From Mycolicibacterium arabiense (GTDB lineage Bacteria > Actinomycetota > Actinomycetes > Mycobacteriales > Mycobacteriaceae), in the NCBI RefSeq assembly GCF_010731815.2, contig NZ_AP022593.1, forward strand, positions 3,596,001 through 3,660,000: DNA of 64,000 nucleotides. Reading direction: 5' to 3'. The position numbers and the translations under genes were made by a program. Positions 44,460 to 53,302 of this stretch are shown here, piece by piece; position 1 is the stretch's first letter; the number at the start of each line of letters is the position of its first letter. Below the pieces are notes generated by a model. The model searched no databases. It saw only the letters and a program-made list of their open reading frames with translations, and was not told the origin of the DNA.

Positions 44460-45008
44460 ACTTCAACGGCTCGGGCGTGAAGGTGGCGTCTACTCCGCCG
44501 AGGGTCATCGTCACCTGACCTTCCATGACCATCACTTGGCCCGCGACCCGTCGATCGACGGTCTGAGCCAGCCGCTGCACCGGCTCGTTCGGAATCTGCG
44601 CCACGGACAGATTGGTCAGCCCGGCCACCTTGGGGCCGACGGTGCGCCACCAGGTGGAGACTCCGGCGGCGAACGGGAACAGCAGCACTTGGTCGGCCTG
44701 GCTGGCCGCCTTGCCCAAGGCGCGTGCATCGGGCTGGCCGACGTTGATCCACTCCAGGATGCGGCCGGTGTAGTCGGCCAGCCGCAGGTCCGGTACGCCA
44801 GGGGTGGACAGGCCCGCCCCGAACGCCAACTCACCGTCGAGGTCGTCGAGCCTGTATGCGCGCAGGCCAAGGCCAACAGTCGCACCACCATCCGCTCATC
44901 GGTCTCACTGGGATGACGGGCCACGGTCAGCGTGTGATCGGCGTAGTAGCCGTGATCGACATTGGAGACGGCGAGTTCGACCTTGAACACTGTCGCAGAA
45001 AGAGCCAC
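44458..45008 (-). pseudogene. yaeQ: YaeQ-family gene with a frameshift
   Basis: The first frame, from a GTG at 45008, reads ALSATVFKVELAVSNVDHGY and RHPSETDERMVVRLLALAC, the N terminus of YaeQ, a PD-(D/E)XK-like fold protein. Homology then passes to another frame (YRLDDLDGELAFGAGLSTPG, to the end TFTPEPLK). The switch lies at about 44855-44870, in GC-repeats near TGCGCGC, and one base too many or two missing would account for it. All other parts appear intact, so the change is recent or a base-calling error. Confidence 0.85.
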
Positions 45009-45090
45009 GTCATAGTGTCCACCCTGGTGGTGTTACCCGTGCAGTCAGGCCGCGCTCAGGACAAGCCGACTGACGTGTGGGCGGACGGTG

Positions 45091-45732
45091 TCAGAGGATG
45101 GTGAAGGTGTCGGTCGAGAGGAAGAAGCCCCGTGGTCCGGTCCCGCCGGCCTGGATGCAGGTGAGTCCGTCCCTGGCTGACGTGCAGGTGATGGTGAGCC
45201 CCGACCGCAGCGGTGCGGTCACGCTCTGGCCATAGGCCAGCGTGTGGGGCGACTGAAATCCGTCGCCCTGGATGATCGTCGCGCACGGCTGCTTGGGTGC
45301 ACCATCGAAGAAGCCGAATCGCACGGCGTTGCCCTGCTCGACGCCGGGGTAGAAGTCGCAGAGTGCGTCACCGGCGACGGTGTGCGGATACTCCCCGGTT
45401 TGGCACGCCAGCCCGCCGTCCACGAAGCGGCACTGAATCTCACCGCTCGGCATGGCGAACGAGTGGAACGAGTACTGCGGGCCTTCCGGGACGTCCTCGA
45501 CGAAATCCGAGAGGGGCCGCGATGCGGCCGGAGCGGGCGCCTGTGCGTTACCGGGTGCCCCGGTGCTCGGGCCGCTGCCCGTGGCAGAGGGGGCGCTCGG
45601 CATCGACGACGTGACGGGGACGGTCGAGGCTGAGACCGACGATTCCTCGGGCGCGGCGGAGCAGCCCGCCATCACAGCGGTGAGAACGCCGGCGGCGACT
45701 GCAGCCGCGCGGAGACGTGCAGTGGTCGTCAT
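45091..45732 (-). CDS. Secreted lipoprotein of unknown function
   Basis: The 213-residue protein has a signal peptide with a lipobox ending at Cys24 (VMAGC). A Ser/Thr/Pro/Ala-rich linker of about 50 residues follows, then a domain with six cysteines (SFAMPSGEIQCRFVDGGLAC, then CDFYP, QPCATI, ITCTS, LTCIQ). These probably form disulfides outside the membrane. This resembles mycobacterial surface lipoproteins of unknown role. It is single and ends 83 bases from the yaeQ start. Confidence 0.8.
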   Translation of the reverse strand: MTTTARLRAAAVAAGVLTAVMAGCSAAPEESSVSASTVPVTSSMPSAPSATGSGPSTGAPGNAQAPAPAASRPLSDFVEDVPEGPQYSFHSFAMPSGEIQCRFVDGGLACQTGEYPHTVAGDALCDFYPGVEQGNAVRFGFFDGAPKQPCATIIQGDGFQSPHTLAYGQSVTAPLRSGLTITCTSARDGLTCIQAGGTGPRGFFLSTDTFTIL

Positions 45733-46097
45733 CGATTGTCCCGTTCAGTTCATGGGCGGGGGCGTTTCGTCGATCGCGCGGGGGTGGACGAGTTCGATCA
45801 CACGGTAGCGGGCGGGTAGCCGACGCAGGCGTGTGACGTTTCAGTTACGTGTTGCACACCGTTTCCGACGTCTCCGCCCCCCAATTTCGGCCGCGTTCAC
45901 TCTGTCGTCATCACCACCTTGGTAAGCACGAGGAACGCGGTTTCGAGGCTGATTCGCCGAAACCGCTTATCTGGCAGCCTTCTTGGAGAGCAGGCGAGAC
46001 GGACGGTCGTCTGAGGCCACCGTTGCTCGCGCCCGCCGTCTCGCCGATGATGCCGGTGCAACCGCCGTCCGCCGGCGCATCGAGCCCTTGTTACGGC
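45733..46097. other. Intergenic stretch with one hairpin
   Basis: These 365 bases lie between two minus-strand genes. They hold GCGGTTTCG (45937-45945), which pairs with CGAAACCGC (45958-45966) around a 12-base loop. It may terminate the transcript of the secreted-protein gene at 46098, 131 bases downstream of its stop. The rest would contain the promoter of the lipoprotein gene, in which I see no strong element. Confidence 0.5.
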
Positions 46098-46547
46098 TTA
46101 AAGGATGTTGTTGGTGAACGGCGGCAGCCAGCCGGGCTCGTCGGGCAGCACGGTGTTGGGCGCTACCGGGTAGGTCTCCTGTGACAGCGTGTTCTCGGGG
46201 TACGCGTGAGGGCTGCAGTCCACCATCGAATTCACCATGGTGTCGTCTCCGTCGCCGGAGGTGTTCGGACTATTGAGGCAGGGCGATCCGAGGTACAAGG
46301 CCGGGGAATAGATGGTCCTCGTGCGTTGCCAGGTGCCATCCGACTGCTGTGGGCCGTCGCAGATCTTGCGACGCTGCATTCCCAGCGGACCCCAGTGGAT
46401 GGTTTCGCATCCGATTCCGGGGCCGGGCACGGGGCCGGGGTCGGCGTGGCCGTAGGCGGGGATGCCCATCGGAACCAGCGTTGCCGCGGCGGCCAGGACG
46501 GCTCCGCGTGTGACGCGGCGCGTCCAGTGGGAAATGGTGGTGTTCAT
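46098..46547 (-). CDS. Secreted hypothetical protein
   Basis: The 149-residue protein has a signal peptide (RGAVLAAAATLVPMGIPAYG, cut near AYGHAD). The mature part is Pro-rich at first, then contains CETIHWGPLGMQRRKICDGP and DGTWQRTRTIYSPA, a short domain that recurs in small exported mycobacterial proteins, with four cysteines. The function is not known. It starts 51 bases after the guanine deaminase stop on the same strand. Confidence 0.75.
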   Translation of the reverse strand: MNTTISHWTRRVTRGAVLAAAATLVPMGIPAYGHADPGPVPGPGIGCETIHWGPLGMQRRKICDGPQQSDGTWQRTRTIYSPALYLGSPCLNSPNTSGDGDDTMVNSMVDCSPHAYPENTLSQETYPVAPNTVLPDEPGWLPPFTNNIL

Positions 46548-46598
46548 TGCATTCTCTTTATCACGGTGTTCATTCGAATGGTTCGAAATGGATAGGGG

Positions 46599-48008
46599 TC
46601 ACCCGGCGCTCGAGAGTGCGTTGAGCTTGCGTCCCCGAACGTAGACCTCGGCGATCGAGGTTTCGCGCAGTCCCATCAGGAGGGCGAACAGGGTTTGGTC
46701 GCGGGCGAGTTCGGGATCGGCGGCGCGGTAGGCATTGGCGAGCAGGCCCTTGAGGGCGTCTTCGGGTTCCACGACGATGAAGTCGGCCTCCTTGCCGGTG
46801 TCGAAGTTGCCGAAGCGGTTCTCCATGTCCAAGGCTCGGGCGCCGGCCAAGGTGCCCACGAAGAGCATCTCGGCGGGGTGCATGGAGACACCGTCGTCGC
46901 CGGGTTCGGTGATGTGCTGCTTGAAGGCGTCACCGAGGACGCGGGAGATCAGCCATTCGTCGCCGCCGCCGAAGTCGGTGCCAGAGGAGATGTTGACCCC
47001 TGCGGCGACGGTGCGCTTCCAGGGCATGGTGCCCGACCCGAGGAACAGCTGCGAGACGGGGCAATGCGAGATGGAGGTGCCGGTTTCGGCCATCCGCTCG
47101 AGTTCGACGTCCTGGCAGTGCACGCAGTGCGCGAGGATGGTGCGCTTGCCCAGCAGGCTCTTGCCGCCGACCTGCGAGCCGGGCAGGAACTTTCCGTCGT
47201 AGGTGTCGAGGTAGGAGTCGACCTGGTAGGTCTCCTTGGTGGTGTCGACCTCGCCGGTGCCGGGGCGGTTGTTCTCGTTGAGGTGGCTGTGGACGTAGAC
47301 GCCGCGGTCGCGCACCTCGTCGTACAGTTCGCCGAGGTTCCTCAGCGTCTCGGTGGTCACCGACAGGGCGAAGCGCGGGACGATCGCGACGTGCAGCAGG
47401 GCGGTGTCGACGTCGCCGGTGTCGGCGGCGTGCCACTTGTCGATCTCCGAGCGGGTGAGGCGGATCGCGTCGTCCTCGGATGTGATCAGCGGTTGGGCGG
47501 TGTCACCGCCGACGGTCTGTATGCCGCGGCCGCTGACGATCCGTAGCCCGACGTCCTTGGTGCGTTCGAACAGCGAGTCCTGGGCGTGCGGGAACGCCGA
47601 CCCGAACACCATGGCCGCGGTGGTGCCCGCGGCGATGCGGCGGTTGCAGAACTCCACGGCCGCCCTGGCGGCGAAGGCGGGGTCTCCGAACTTGCTCTCC
47701 GAGGGAAAGATGCACAGGTTGAGCCACTCCAGGAGCTGCCCGCCGCCGTAGGAGTCCCCAGCGTAGGTCTGGGGGAAGTGGATGTGGGTGTCGACGAAAC
47801 CCGGGATGAGGTAGCCGCCGCGGCGGTCGTTGACCGGGTCCAAGGCGTATTCGCCTGGCAGGGAGTCCCGTTCGCCGCAGTACACGATGGTGCCGGCATC
47901 GTCGACGACCAGCGCGCCGTCGGGAATGGATACCAGGGCCTGTGCGGCCTCGGTCACCAGTGGATTGCCTGCGATGTGAAAGACGTGCCCGAGATGGACC
48001 TGCGTCAT
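46599..48008 (-). CDS. guaD: Guanine deaminase
   Basis: The 469-residue amidohydrolase turns guanine to xanthine for purine use as nitrogen. The metal site is complete: HIH in PGFVDTHIHFPQTYAGD, His in VHSHLNENN, His in ILAHCVHC and Asp in SSGTDFGGGDEWL. The length fits bacterial GuaD. A ribosome site GGGAGAAG precedes the ATG. It overlaps the remnant of an MFS gene by four bases, so a transporter-deaminase operon once existed. No other purine catabolism gene is in the window. Confidence 0.88.
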   Translation of the reverse strand: MTQVHLGHVFHIAGNPLVTEAAQALVSIPDGALVVDDAGTIVYCGERDSLPGEYALDPVNDRRGGYLIPGFVDTHIHFPQTYAGDSYGGGQLLEWLNLCIFPSESKFGDPAFAARAAVEFCNRRIAAGTTAAMVFGSAFPHAQDSLFERTKDVGLRIVSGRGIQTVGGDTAQPLITSEDDAIRLTRSEIDKWHAADTGDVDTALLHVAIVPRFALSVTTETLRNLGELYDEVRDRGVYVHSHLNENNRPGTGEVDTTKETYQVDSYLDTYDGKFLPGSQVGGKSLLGKRTILAHCVHCQDVELERMAETGTSISHCPVSQLFLGSGTMPWKRTVAAGVNISSGTDFGGGDEWLISRVLGDAFKQHITEPGDDGVSMHPAEMLFVGTLAGARALDMENRFGNFDTGKEADFIVVEPEDALKGLLANAYRAADPELARDQTLFALLMGLRETSIAEVYVRGRKLNALSSAG

Positions 48009-48620
48009 GACTTCTCCCTCAGTGGTTGCGACGGTTCTGATTGTGATGCGGCGAAGGCTTTGCCGCGCGACGACGTCGCCCACGCCAGCAGGGCGAATGC
48101 GGTGACACCACACGCGACGTAAAGCCAGCCCGGGGTTCCCTGGTCGTTCTCTGGGAGCACGCCGACCGCGGCGAGAGCAACGCTGACGGTGAGATAACAA
48201 CCGGCGCTGGCTATTCCACCTACCAACCCCAGATTCCTGGTGGACAGGCTGAGCGCCAGGCCGTACATCTGCGGGCACAGCACACCGCATCCCGCCAACG
48301 CCAACGCGGCAGCGTCGGGGTGTAGACGTCCAGCGGTATGTGGCTCAGCGCGATGATGGACAGCAGGATCGCCACGATGTGCTAGGCGGACCCGATCCGA
48401 CGGTTACGGTTGCAGTCCAGAACTGCACCGTGACGAGGTAACAGATCACTACCCACGCCGCTTTGCTCACGAGCACCAACGCGACAGCTCCCGACGCCGA
48501 TCCGAGGTCAATCAGGCGTCGTAACGCACGCTGCCCGCCGCGATCACGTGGTGTGCTCAGCAGGAAGGTCACTGTCACAACCAGCTTCGCGCAGCCGCTC
48601 GACGGGGATCGAGTGGTCAT
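48005..48620 (-). pseudogene. MFS transporter remnant (Bcr/CflA-like)
   Basis: The C-terminal piece (48005-48304) reads LALSLSTRNLGLVGGIASAG and VALAAVGVLPENDQGTPGWL, the last two membrane helices of an MFS carrier of the Bcr/CflA type. Upstream, other frames give NRRIGSA, a stop codon, HIVAILLSIIALSHIPLDVY, and farther GAVALVLVSKAAWVVICYLV. At least one frameshift, one stop and a large 5' deletion separate them. Only about 200 of the usual 400 residues remain. The protein cannot work. Confidence 0.75.
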
Positions 48621-48758
48621 TCCACCGGCACTGGAGTCGAATGCATTGCATCGGAATGTTCCACGCGACGACGCACGATTCCCGTGACTTGCTCACTTCG
48701 CGACGATGCGGCTGTCATGGTGACCAGAAGGCCGTCGGCAAACGGGCTTGCCGGCTAC

Positions 48759-49931
48759 TCAGACCCCTGCGGGGTCGGCGAGTACGGGCGCGAAGGCCAT
48801 CTCGGCCGCGCCGATGGCCAACGTGTCGGCGCCGAGCGTGGCGGGCACCACCCGGACCAGATCGCCCGGCGCACCCATGCTGCGTCGCGCCAGTTCCTCG
48901 CGCAGTACGGAGGGGGCATAGGCACAGAAGACCCGTAGGAACCCTCCGAGCACTATCAAACCCGGGTTGAGCATGTTGACGGCGTTGCCGAGCGCGATGG
49001 CGAGCAAGCGTGTTTGACGGTCAAGTTCGTCGCGCTCGGCGCGGAGGGCATCCGGTGGCGGCAGCCGGCGTTCCGTCACGCCGTCCAATTCGGCCAGGAG
49101 CCGGGTCAACGGGGCCTGGACGACCTCGGTCTCGAGGCAGCCGACGCTGCCGCAGTGGCAGGTCTGCCCACCGCCGACGTAGGTGTGCCCGAGTTCGCCC
49201 GCGTATCCGGCAAGTCCCTCGAGGAGGCCGCCGGCTACCACGAAGCCCGCGCCGACGCCACTGGGACCGCCGTTGACGTAGATCAGATGACGGGCATCGT
49301 GATGGTTGCCGAACAGGTGCTCTGCGATTGCCCCCACGTTCGCGTCGTTGGCGGCATGGGTCGGCAAGCCGGTTGCCGCGCTGAGCATCTGGCCGATCTC
49401 GGCGTCACGCCAGTCCAGGTTCGGTGCATGCCGAACCGACGAATGCGGCCCGTGCACCAGCCCGGGTACCGCTATCCCGACGGCCGTCACCGACTGTTCG
49501 GCATGCAGGTTGGCGCGAAGGTCCTCGATCACCTCGGCTGCGATCGTCACGGTGTCGGCTGCGGTCGGGATCTGATCGGTCTGGCGGCGCACCGTCTCGA
49601 GTACTACACCGCCCATGGCAACGAGTCCGACCGTCACGGCGTCGACCTCGGGTGTGACCGTCACCGCGAGGACGCGCCGGCCGGGACGCACGATGAGGCT
49701 GGGCCTGCCGACCTGCGTAATCGACTCCGCCGGTGACTCGTCCACCAAGCCGCGCGCTACGAGTTCCTCGACGAGAGCCTTTGTAGTGGAACGTGATAGG
49801 CCCGTGTGGCGGGTCAAGTCCGCCCGGCTGAGGGATCGATGCCGGTGTACCAGCGTCAACACGCTCGACAGGTTGCGCCGCCGAACGTCGTCGGTGCTGG
49901 TGCCCACTCGGGCGGCCCGGCGCGCCTGCAT
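48759..49931 (-). CDS. ROK-family transcriptional regulator (XylR type)
   Basis: The 390-residue protein has a MarR-like HTH (about 15-75; [20 protein letters not shown]) and a ROK sugar-binding domain with [14 protein letters not shown], the [11 protein letters not shown] block and the zinc knuckle CHCGSVGC. It diverges from xylA and so should be a xylose-responsive repressor. A palindrome lies between. The ATG at MQARRAAR has AGGTGG upstream; a GTG seven codons earlier is also possible. Confidence 0.9.
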   Translation of the reverse strand: MQARRAARVGTSTDDVRRRNLSSVLTLVHRHRSLSRADLTRHTGLSRSTTKALVEELVARGLVDESPAESITQVGRPSLIVRPGRRVLAVTVTPEVDAVTVGLVAMGGVVLETVRRQTDQIPTAADTVTIAAEVIEDLRANLHAEQSVTAVGIAVPGLVHGPHSSVRHAPNLDWRDAEIGQMLSAATGLPTHAANDANVGAIAEHLFGNHHDARHLIYVNGGPSGVGAGFVVAGGLLEGLAGYAGELGHTYVGGGQTCHCGSVGCLETEVVQAPLTRLLAELDGVTERRLPPPDALRAERDELDRQTRLLAIALGNAVNMLNPGLIVLGGFLRVFCAYAPSVLREELARRSMGAPGDLVRVVPATLGADTLAIGAAEMAFAPVLADPAGV

Positions 49932-49986
49932 CCCGTCCACCTGCCGCCTCACATTCGTCCTTGACAGTGGCGTAGGCCACATCTTA

Positions 49987-50003
49987 TGTTCGAGCCGCGA
50001 ACA
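49987..50003. promoter_or_regulatory. XylR/ROK operator palindrome
   Basis: TGTTCG-AGCCG-CGAACA is a perfect six-base inverted repeat midway between the ROK gene and xylA, followed by AACTAG. It recalls xylose operators that contain GTTTGTT-type arms. No second copy was noticed before xylF. Confidence 0.7.
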
Positions 50004-50058
50004 AACTAGCACCGCGCGGCCGAGCAGCCCCAGTGTTCCCGATTCTCGAGGAGTTCCC

Positions 50059-51282
50059 ATGACCGTCCTGGAGTCCAGCGCCCCGGTACTCGAGGGTGTG
50101 ACCCCGACCCCTGCCGACAAGTTCTCGTTCGGCCTGTGGACGGTCGGCTGGACCGGGAGCGATCCCTTCGGCGTCGCCACGCGGCCCTCGCTCGACGTCG
50201 TCGAAGCCGTCGAGCGGCTCGCCGAATTGGGCGCCTACGGGCTCACCCTGCACGACGACGACCTGTTCGCCTTCGGCAGCTCCGACGCCGAACGCAGGCG
50301 GATGATCGGCCGACTGACGACGGCGCTCAGCGCCTCCGGTCTGGTGGTCCCCATGGTGACCACCAACCTATTCACGCAGCCGGTGTTCAAGGACGGCGGG
50401 TTTACCAGCAACGACCGCGACGTCCGCCGCTTCGCCTTGCGAAAGGTGTTGCGCAACATCGACCTGGCCAGCGAACTCGGTGCCGAGACCTTCGTGCTGT
50501 GGGGCGGACGCGAAGGCAGCGAGTACGACTCGGCCAAGGACGTCCAGGCCGCGTTCGAGCGCTATCGCGAGGCGATGGACTTGCTGTGCCAGTACGTGAT
50601 CGATCAGGGTAGCGGCTTGCGGTTCGCCATCGAGCCCAAGCCCAACGAGCCGCGCGGCGACATCCTGCTGCCCACCGTGGGGCATGCGCTGGCCTTCATC
50701 GACACCCTCGCCCACCCGGAGATGGTCGGCGTCAATCCGGAGACAGGCCACGAGCAGATGTCGGGGCTGAACTTCATGCACGGCATCGCGCAGGCCCTCT
50801 ACAGCGGCAAGCTCTTCCACATCGACCTCAACGGCCAGCGCGGAATCAAGTTCGACCAAGACCTGGTGTTCGGCCACGGTGACCTCGCCAATGCGTTCGC
50901 GTTGGTGGACCTCCTCGAGCACGGTGGGCCGAATGGTGGCCCTGCGTACGACGGACCACGGCACTTCGACTACAAGCCGAGCCGCACCGAGGACGCATCC
51001 GGAGTGTGGGCATCCGCGTCGGCCAACATGCGGATGTACCTCTTGCTACGGCAGCGTGCCGCCGCCTTCCGTGCCGACCCGGCCGTGCAGGAGGCGCTTC
51101 GGGCGGCAAAGGTGCCCGAGCTGCGGCAGCCCACTCTGAACGAGGGTGAAACCTACGCCGACCTGCTTGCCGATCGCACCGCGTACGAAGAGTTCGACGC
51201 GGACGCCTATTTCGGCGAAAGGGGTTGCGGCTTCGTCGCTCTCAACCAGTTGGCGATCGAGCATCTGATGGGAGCCCGGTGA
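50059..51282 (+). CDS. xylA: Xylose isomerase
   Basis: The 407-residue TIM-barrel enzyme converts D-xylose to D-xylulose with two divalent metals. It has [13 protein letters not shown] with the conserved Trp, the catalytic-region His in LHDDDLF, the metal-binding Glu and Asp in [27 protein letters not shown] and [21 protein letters not shown] lies seven bases before the ATG. It opens a xylose operon with xylFGH. No xylulokinase (xylB) gene is in the window, so that step must be encoded elsewhere. Confidence 0.96.
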   Translation: MTVLESSAPVLEGVTPTPADKFSFGLWTVGWTGSDPFGVATRPSLDVVEAVERLAELGAYGLTLHDDDLFAFGSSDAERRRMIGRLTTALSASGLVVPMVTTNLFTQPVFKDGGFTSNDRDVRRFALRKVLRNIDLASELGAETFVLWGGREGSEYDSAKDVQAAFERYREAMDLLCQYVIDQGSGLRFAIEPKPNEPRGDILLPTVGHALAFIDTLAHPEMVGVNPETGHEQMSGLNFMHGIAQALYSGKLFHIDLNGQRGIKFDQDLVFGHGDLANAFALVDLLEHGGPNGGPAYDGPRHFDYKPSRTEDASGVWASASANMRMYLLLRQRAAAFRADPAVQEALRAAKVPELRQPTLNEGETYADLLADRTAYEEFDADAYFGERGCGFVALNQLAIEHLMGAR

Positions 51283-51370
51283 CGCCAATTCCCTCCGGTC
51301 CGAACTCGATTGCGTTATACGTGATCCCACTCAACCAGAACCCGTGCGTGACCGAACCGGAGGAATCTTC

Positions 51371-52450
51371 GTGAATCGAACCACCAATCTCTTCCTCGCC
51401 GCCGCCGTGGGCGTCAGCCTGACCCTGACCCTCTCGGCCTGTGGGTCCAGCTCCGACTCGTCGAACTCGTCCGAGGCCGGCAGCGGCAAGGTCGGTGTCA
51501 TCCTTCCGGACACCAAGTCCTCGGTCCGGTGGGAAACGAAGGACCGGCCCGCCCTGGAGGCTGCCTTCAAGGCTGCCGGCGTCGATTACACGATCCAGAA
51601 CGCCGAGGGATCCGCCGACACGATGGCGACCATTGCCGACGGGATGATCGCCGACGGCGTCACCGTGCTCGCCCTCGTCAACCTCGATTCCGACAGCGGA
51701 GCCTCGATCCAGCAGAAGGCTGCCACCCAGGGGGTCAAGACCATCGACTACGACCGGCTGACCCTCGGCGGGCAAGCCGACGTCTACGTGTCGTTCGACA
51801 ACACCAAGGTCGGCGAACTGCAGGGCCAGGGTCTCGTCGACTGCCTCGCGGGCAGGCCGTCGAACGTGGTGTTCCTCAACGGTTCTCCCACAGACAACAA
51901 CGCGACTCTGTTCTCCAAGGGCGCTCATTCGGTGATCGACGCGACGCCGTCGGTGAAGAACGTGGGCGAGCAGGCGGTGCCCGACTGGGACAACGACGCA
52001 GCAGTCACCATCTTCGAACAGCTCTACACCGCGGCCAACGGCGCCGTCGACGGCGTGTACGCAGCCAACGACGGGCTTGCCGGTTCGGTCATCTCCATCC
52101 TGGAGAAGAACAAGCGCGCGGGCCAGGTTCCGGTCACCGGTCAGGACGCCACCGTCGAGGGCCTGCAGAACATCCTGGCCGGAACGCAGTGCATGACCGT
52201 CTACAAGTCGGCCAAGGAAGAGGCGAATGCGCTCGCCGACGTTGCGATTGCACTCGCGCAGGGCGATGAGCCGAAGACGACGAGCACCTCGCGTGACGAC
52301 ACCGGCAACCGGGACGTCCCCTCGGTGCTGCTGACCCCGAAGTCGATCACCAAGGACAACGTCAACGTGGTCTTCGACGACGGCGGACAGGCTAAGGAAG
52401 AGGTGTGCTCCGGCCAGTTCGCCGCCATGTGCACCGCCGCGGGAGCCTGA
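51371..52450 (+). CDS. xylF: D-xylose ABC transporter substrate-binding lipoprotein
   Basis: The 359-residue protein is a sugar-binding lipoprotein with signal peptide and lipobox (LTLSAC, Cys about 25). The binding protein domain has VGVILPDTKSSVRWETKDRP, where the sugar-stacking region lies, NLDSDSGASIQQKAATQGVK and YAANDGLAGSVISILEKNK. It starts with GTG behind GGAGGAA; the earlier ATG would spoil the signal peptide. It follows xylA and precedes the ATPase by five bases. Confidence 0.93.
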   Translation: MNRTTNLFLAAAVGVSLTLTLSACGSSSDSSNSSEAGSGKVGVILPDTKSSVRWETKDRPALEAAFKAAGVDYTIQNAEGSADTMATIADGMIADGVTVLALVNLDSDSGASIQQKAATQGVKTIDYDRLTLGGQADVYVSFDNTKVGELQGQGLVDCLAGRPSNVVFLNGSPTDNNATLFSKGAHSVIDATPSVKNVGEQAVPDWDNDAAVTIFEQLYTAANGAVDGVYAANDGLAGSVISILEKNKRAGQVPVTGQDATVEGLQNILAGTQCMTVYKSAKEEANALADVAIALAQGDEPKTTSTSRDDTGNRDVPSVLLTPKSITKDNVNVVFDDGGQAKEEVCSGQFAAMCTAAGA

Positions 52451-52455
52451 GCGCC

Positions 52456-53259
52456 GTGACCTCCGTCGTCGAACCGGAGTCGCCCAACGCCCCGCTGCTC
52501 GAACTACGTGGCGTCAACAAGAGTTTCGGGGTCGTCCACGTCCTTCACGACGTCGACTTCCGGGTCCATCCCGGCCAGGTGACCGCCCTGGTCGGGGACA
52601 ACGGAGCCGGAAAGTCGACCCTGGTCAAGGCGATCGCCGGAATCCATCCGATCGATACGGGCACCTACCTGTTCGAGGGCCGGCCGGTCACCGTCCGCAG
52701 CCCGAATGACGTGGCAGCTCTCGGGGTCGAGGTCGTCTACCAGGATCTGGCGCTGTGCGACAACCTCGACATCGTCGAGAACATGTTCCTGGGGCGCGAA
52801 CTCAAGACCCGGGGGATGCTCGACGAGGCCCGGATGGAGACCATGGCTCGCGAGGCGCTGACGTCGCTGTCGGTGCGCACCGTCAACTCGGTCCGGCAGA
52901 CGGTGTCGAGTTTGTCTGGTGGGCAACGTCAGACCGTCGCCATCGCGAAGTCGGTGCTGTGGAACTCCAAGGTGGTGTTGCTCAACGAGCCGACCGCCGC
53001 GCTGGGCGTGGCACAGACCAAGCAGGTGATCGACCTGGTGCGTGGCCTGGCCGACCGCGGCTTGGGCGTGGTGCTCATCTCGCACAACATGAACGACGTC
53101 TTCGACGTCGCCGACCGAATCTGCGCGTTGTACCTGGGGCGGGTGGCCGCCGACGTGAAGGCCTCCGACGTCACTCACGGTCAGGTGGTGGAACTCATCA
53201 CCGCCGGGAGATCCGGCAACCTCGGTCTGGCGCCTGCGCAGGCCGCCGAGTCGATGTGA
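52456..53259 (+). CDS. xylG: Xylose ABC transporter ATP-binding protein, single domain
   Basis: The 267-residue ATPase has Walker A (GDNGAGKST, 48-56), LSGGQ (153-157) and the switch His in ISHN (210). Walker B reads VVLLNE (173-178), with Asn177 in place of the aspartate that is almost always found there. E. coli XylG has two fused ATPase domains; single-domain versions (FrcA type) work as dimers. If Asn177 weakens Mg binding, transport would suffer. The GTG start lies five bases past the xylF stop. Confidence 0.9.
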   Translation: MTSVVEPESPNAPLLELRGVNKSFGVVHVLHDVDFRVHPGQVTALVGDNGAGKSTLVKAIAGIHPIDTGTYLFEGRPVTVRSPNDVAALGVEVVYQDLALCDNLDIVENMFLGRELKTRGMLDEARMETMAREALTSLSVRTVNSVRQTVSSLSGGQRQTVAIAKSVLWNSKVVLLNEPTAALGVAQTKQVIDLVRGLADRGLGVVLISHNMNDVFDVADRICALYLGRVAADVKASDVTHGQVVELITAGRSGNLGLAPAQAAESM

Positions 53260-53302
53260 AAGTGCCGTGCATGATCGAGACACGAATCCGAGGGACCGCG
53301 AC

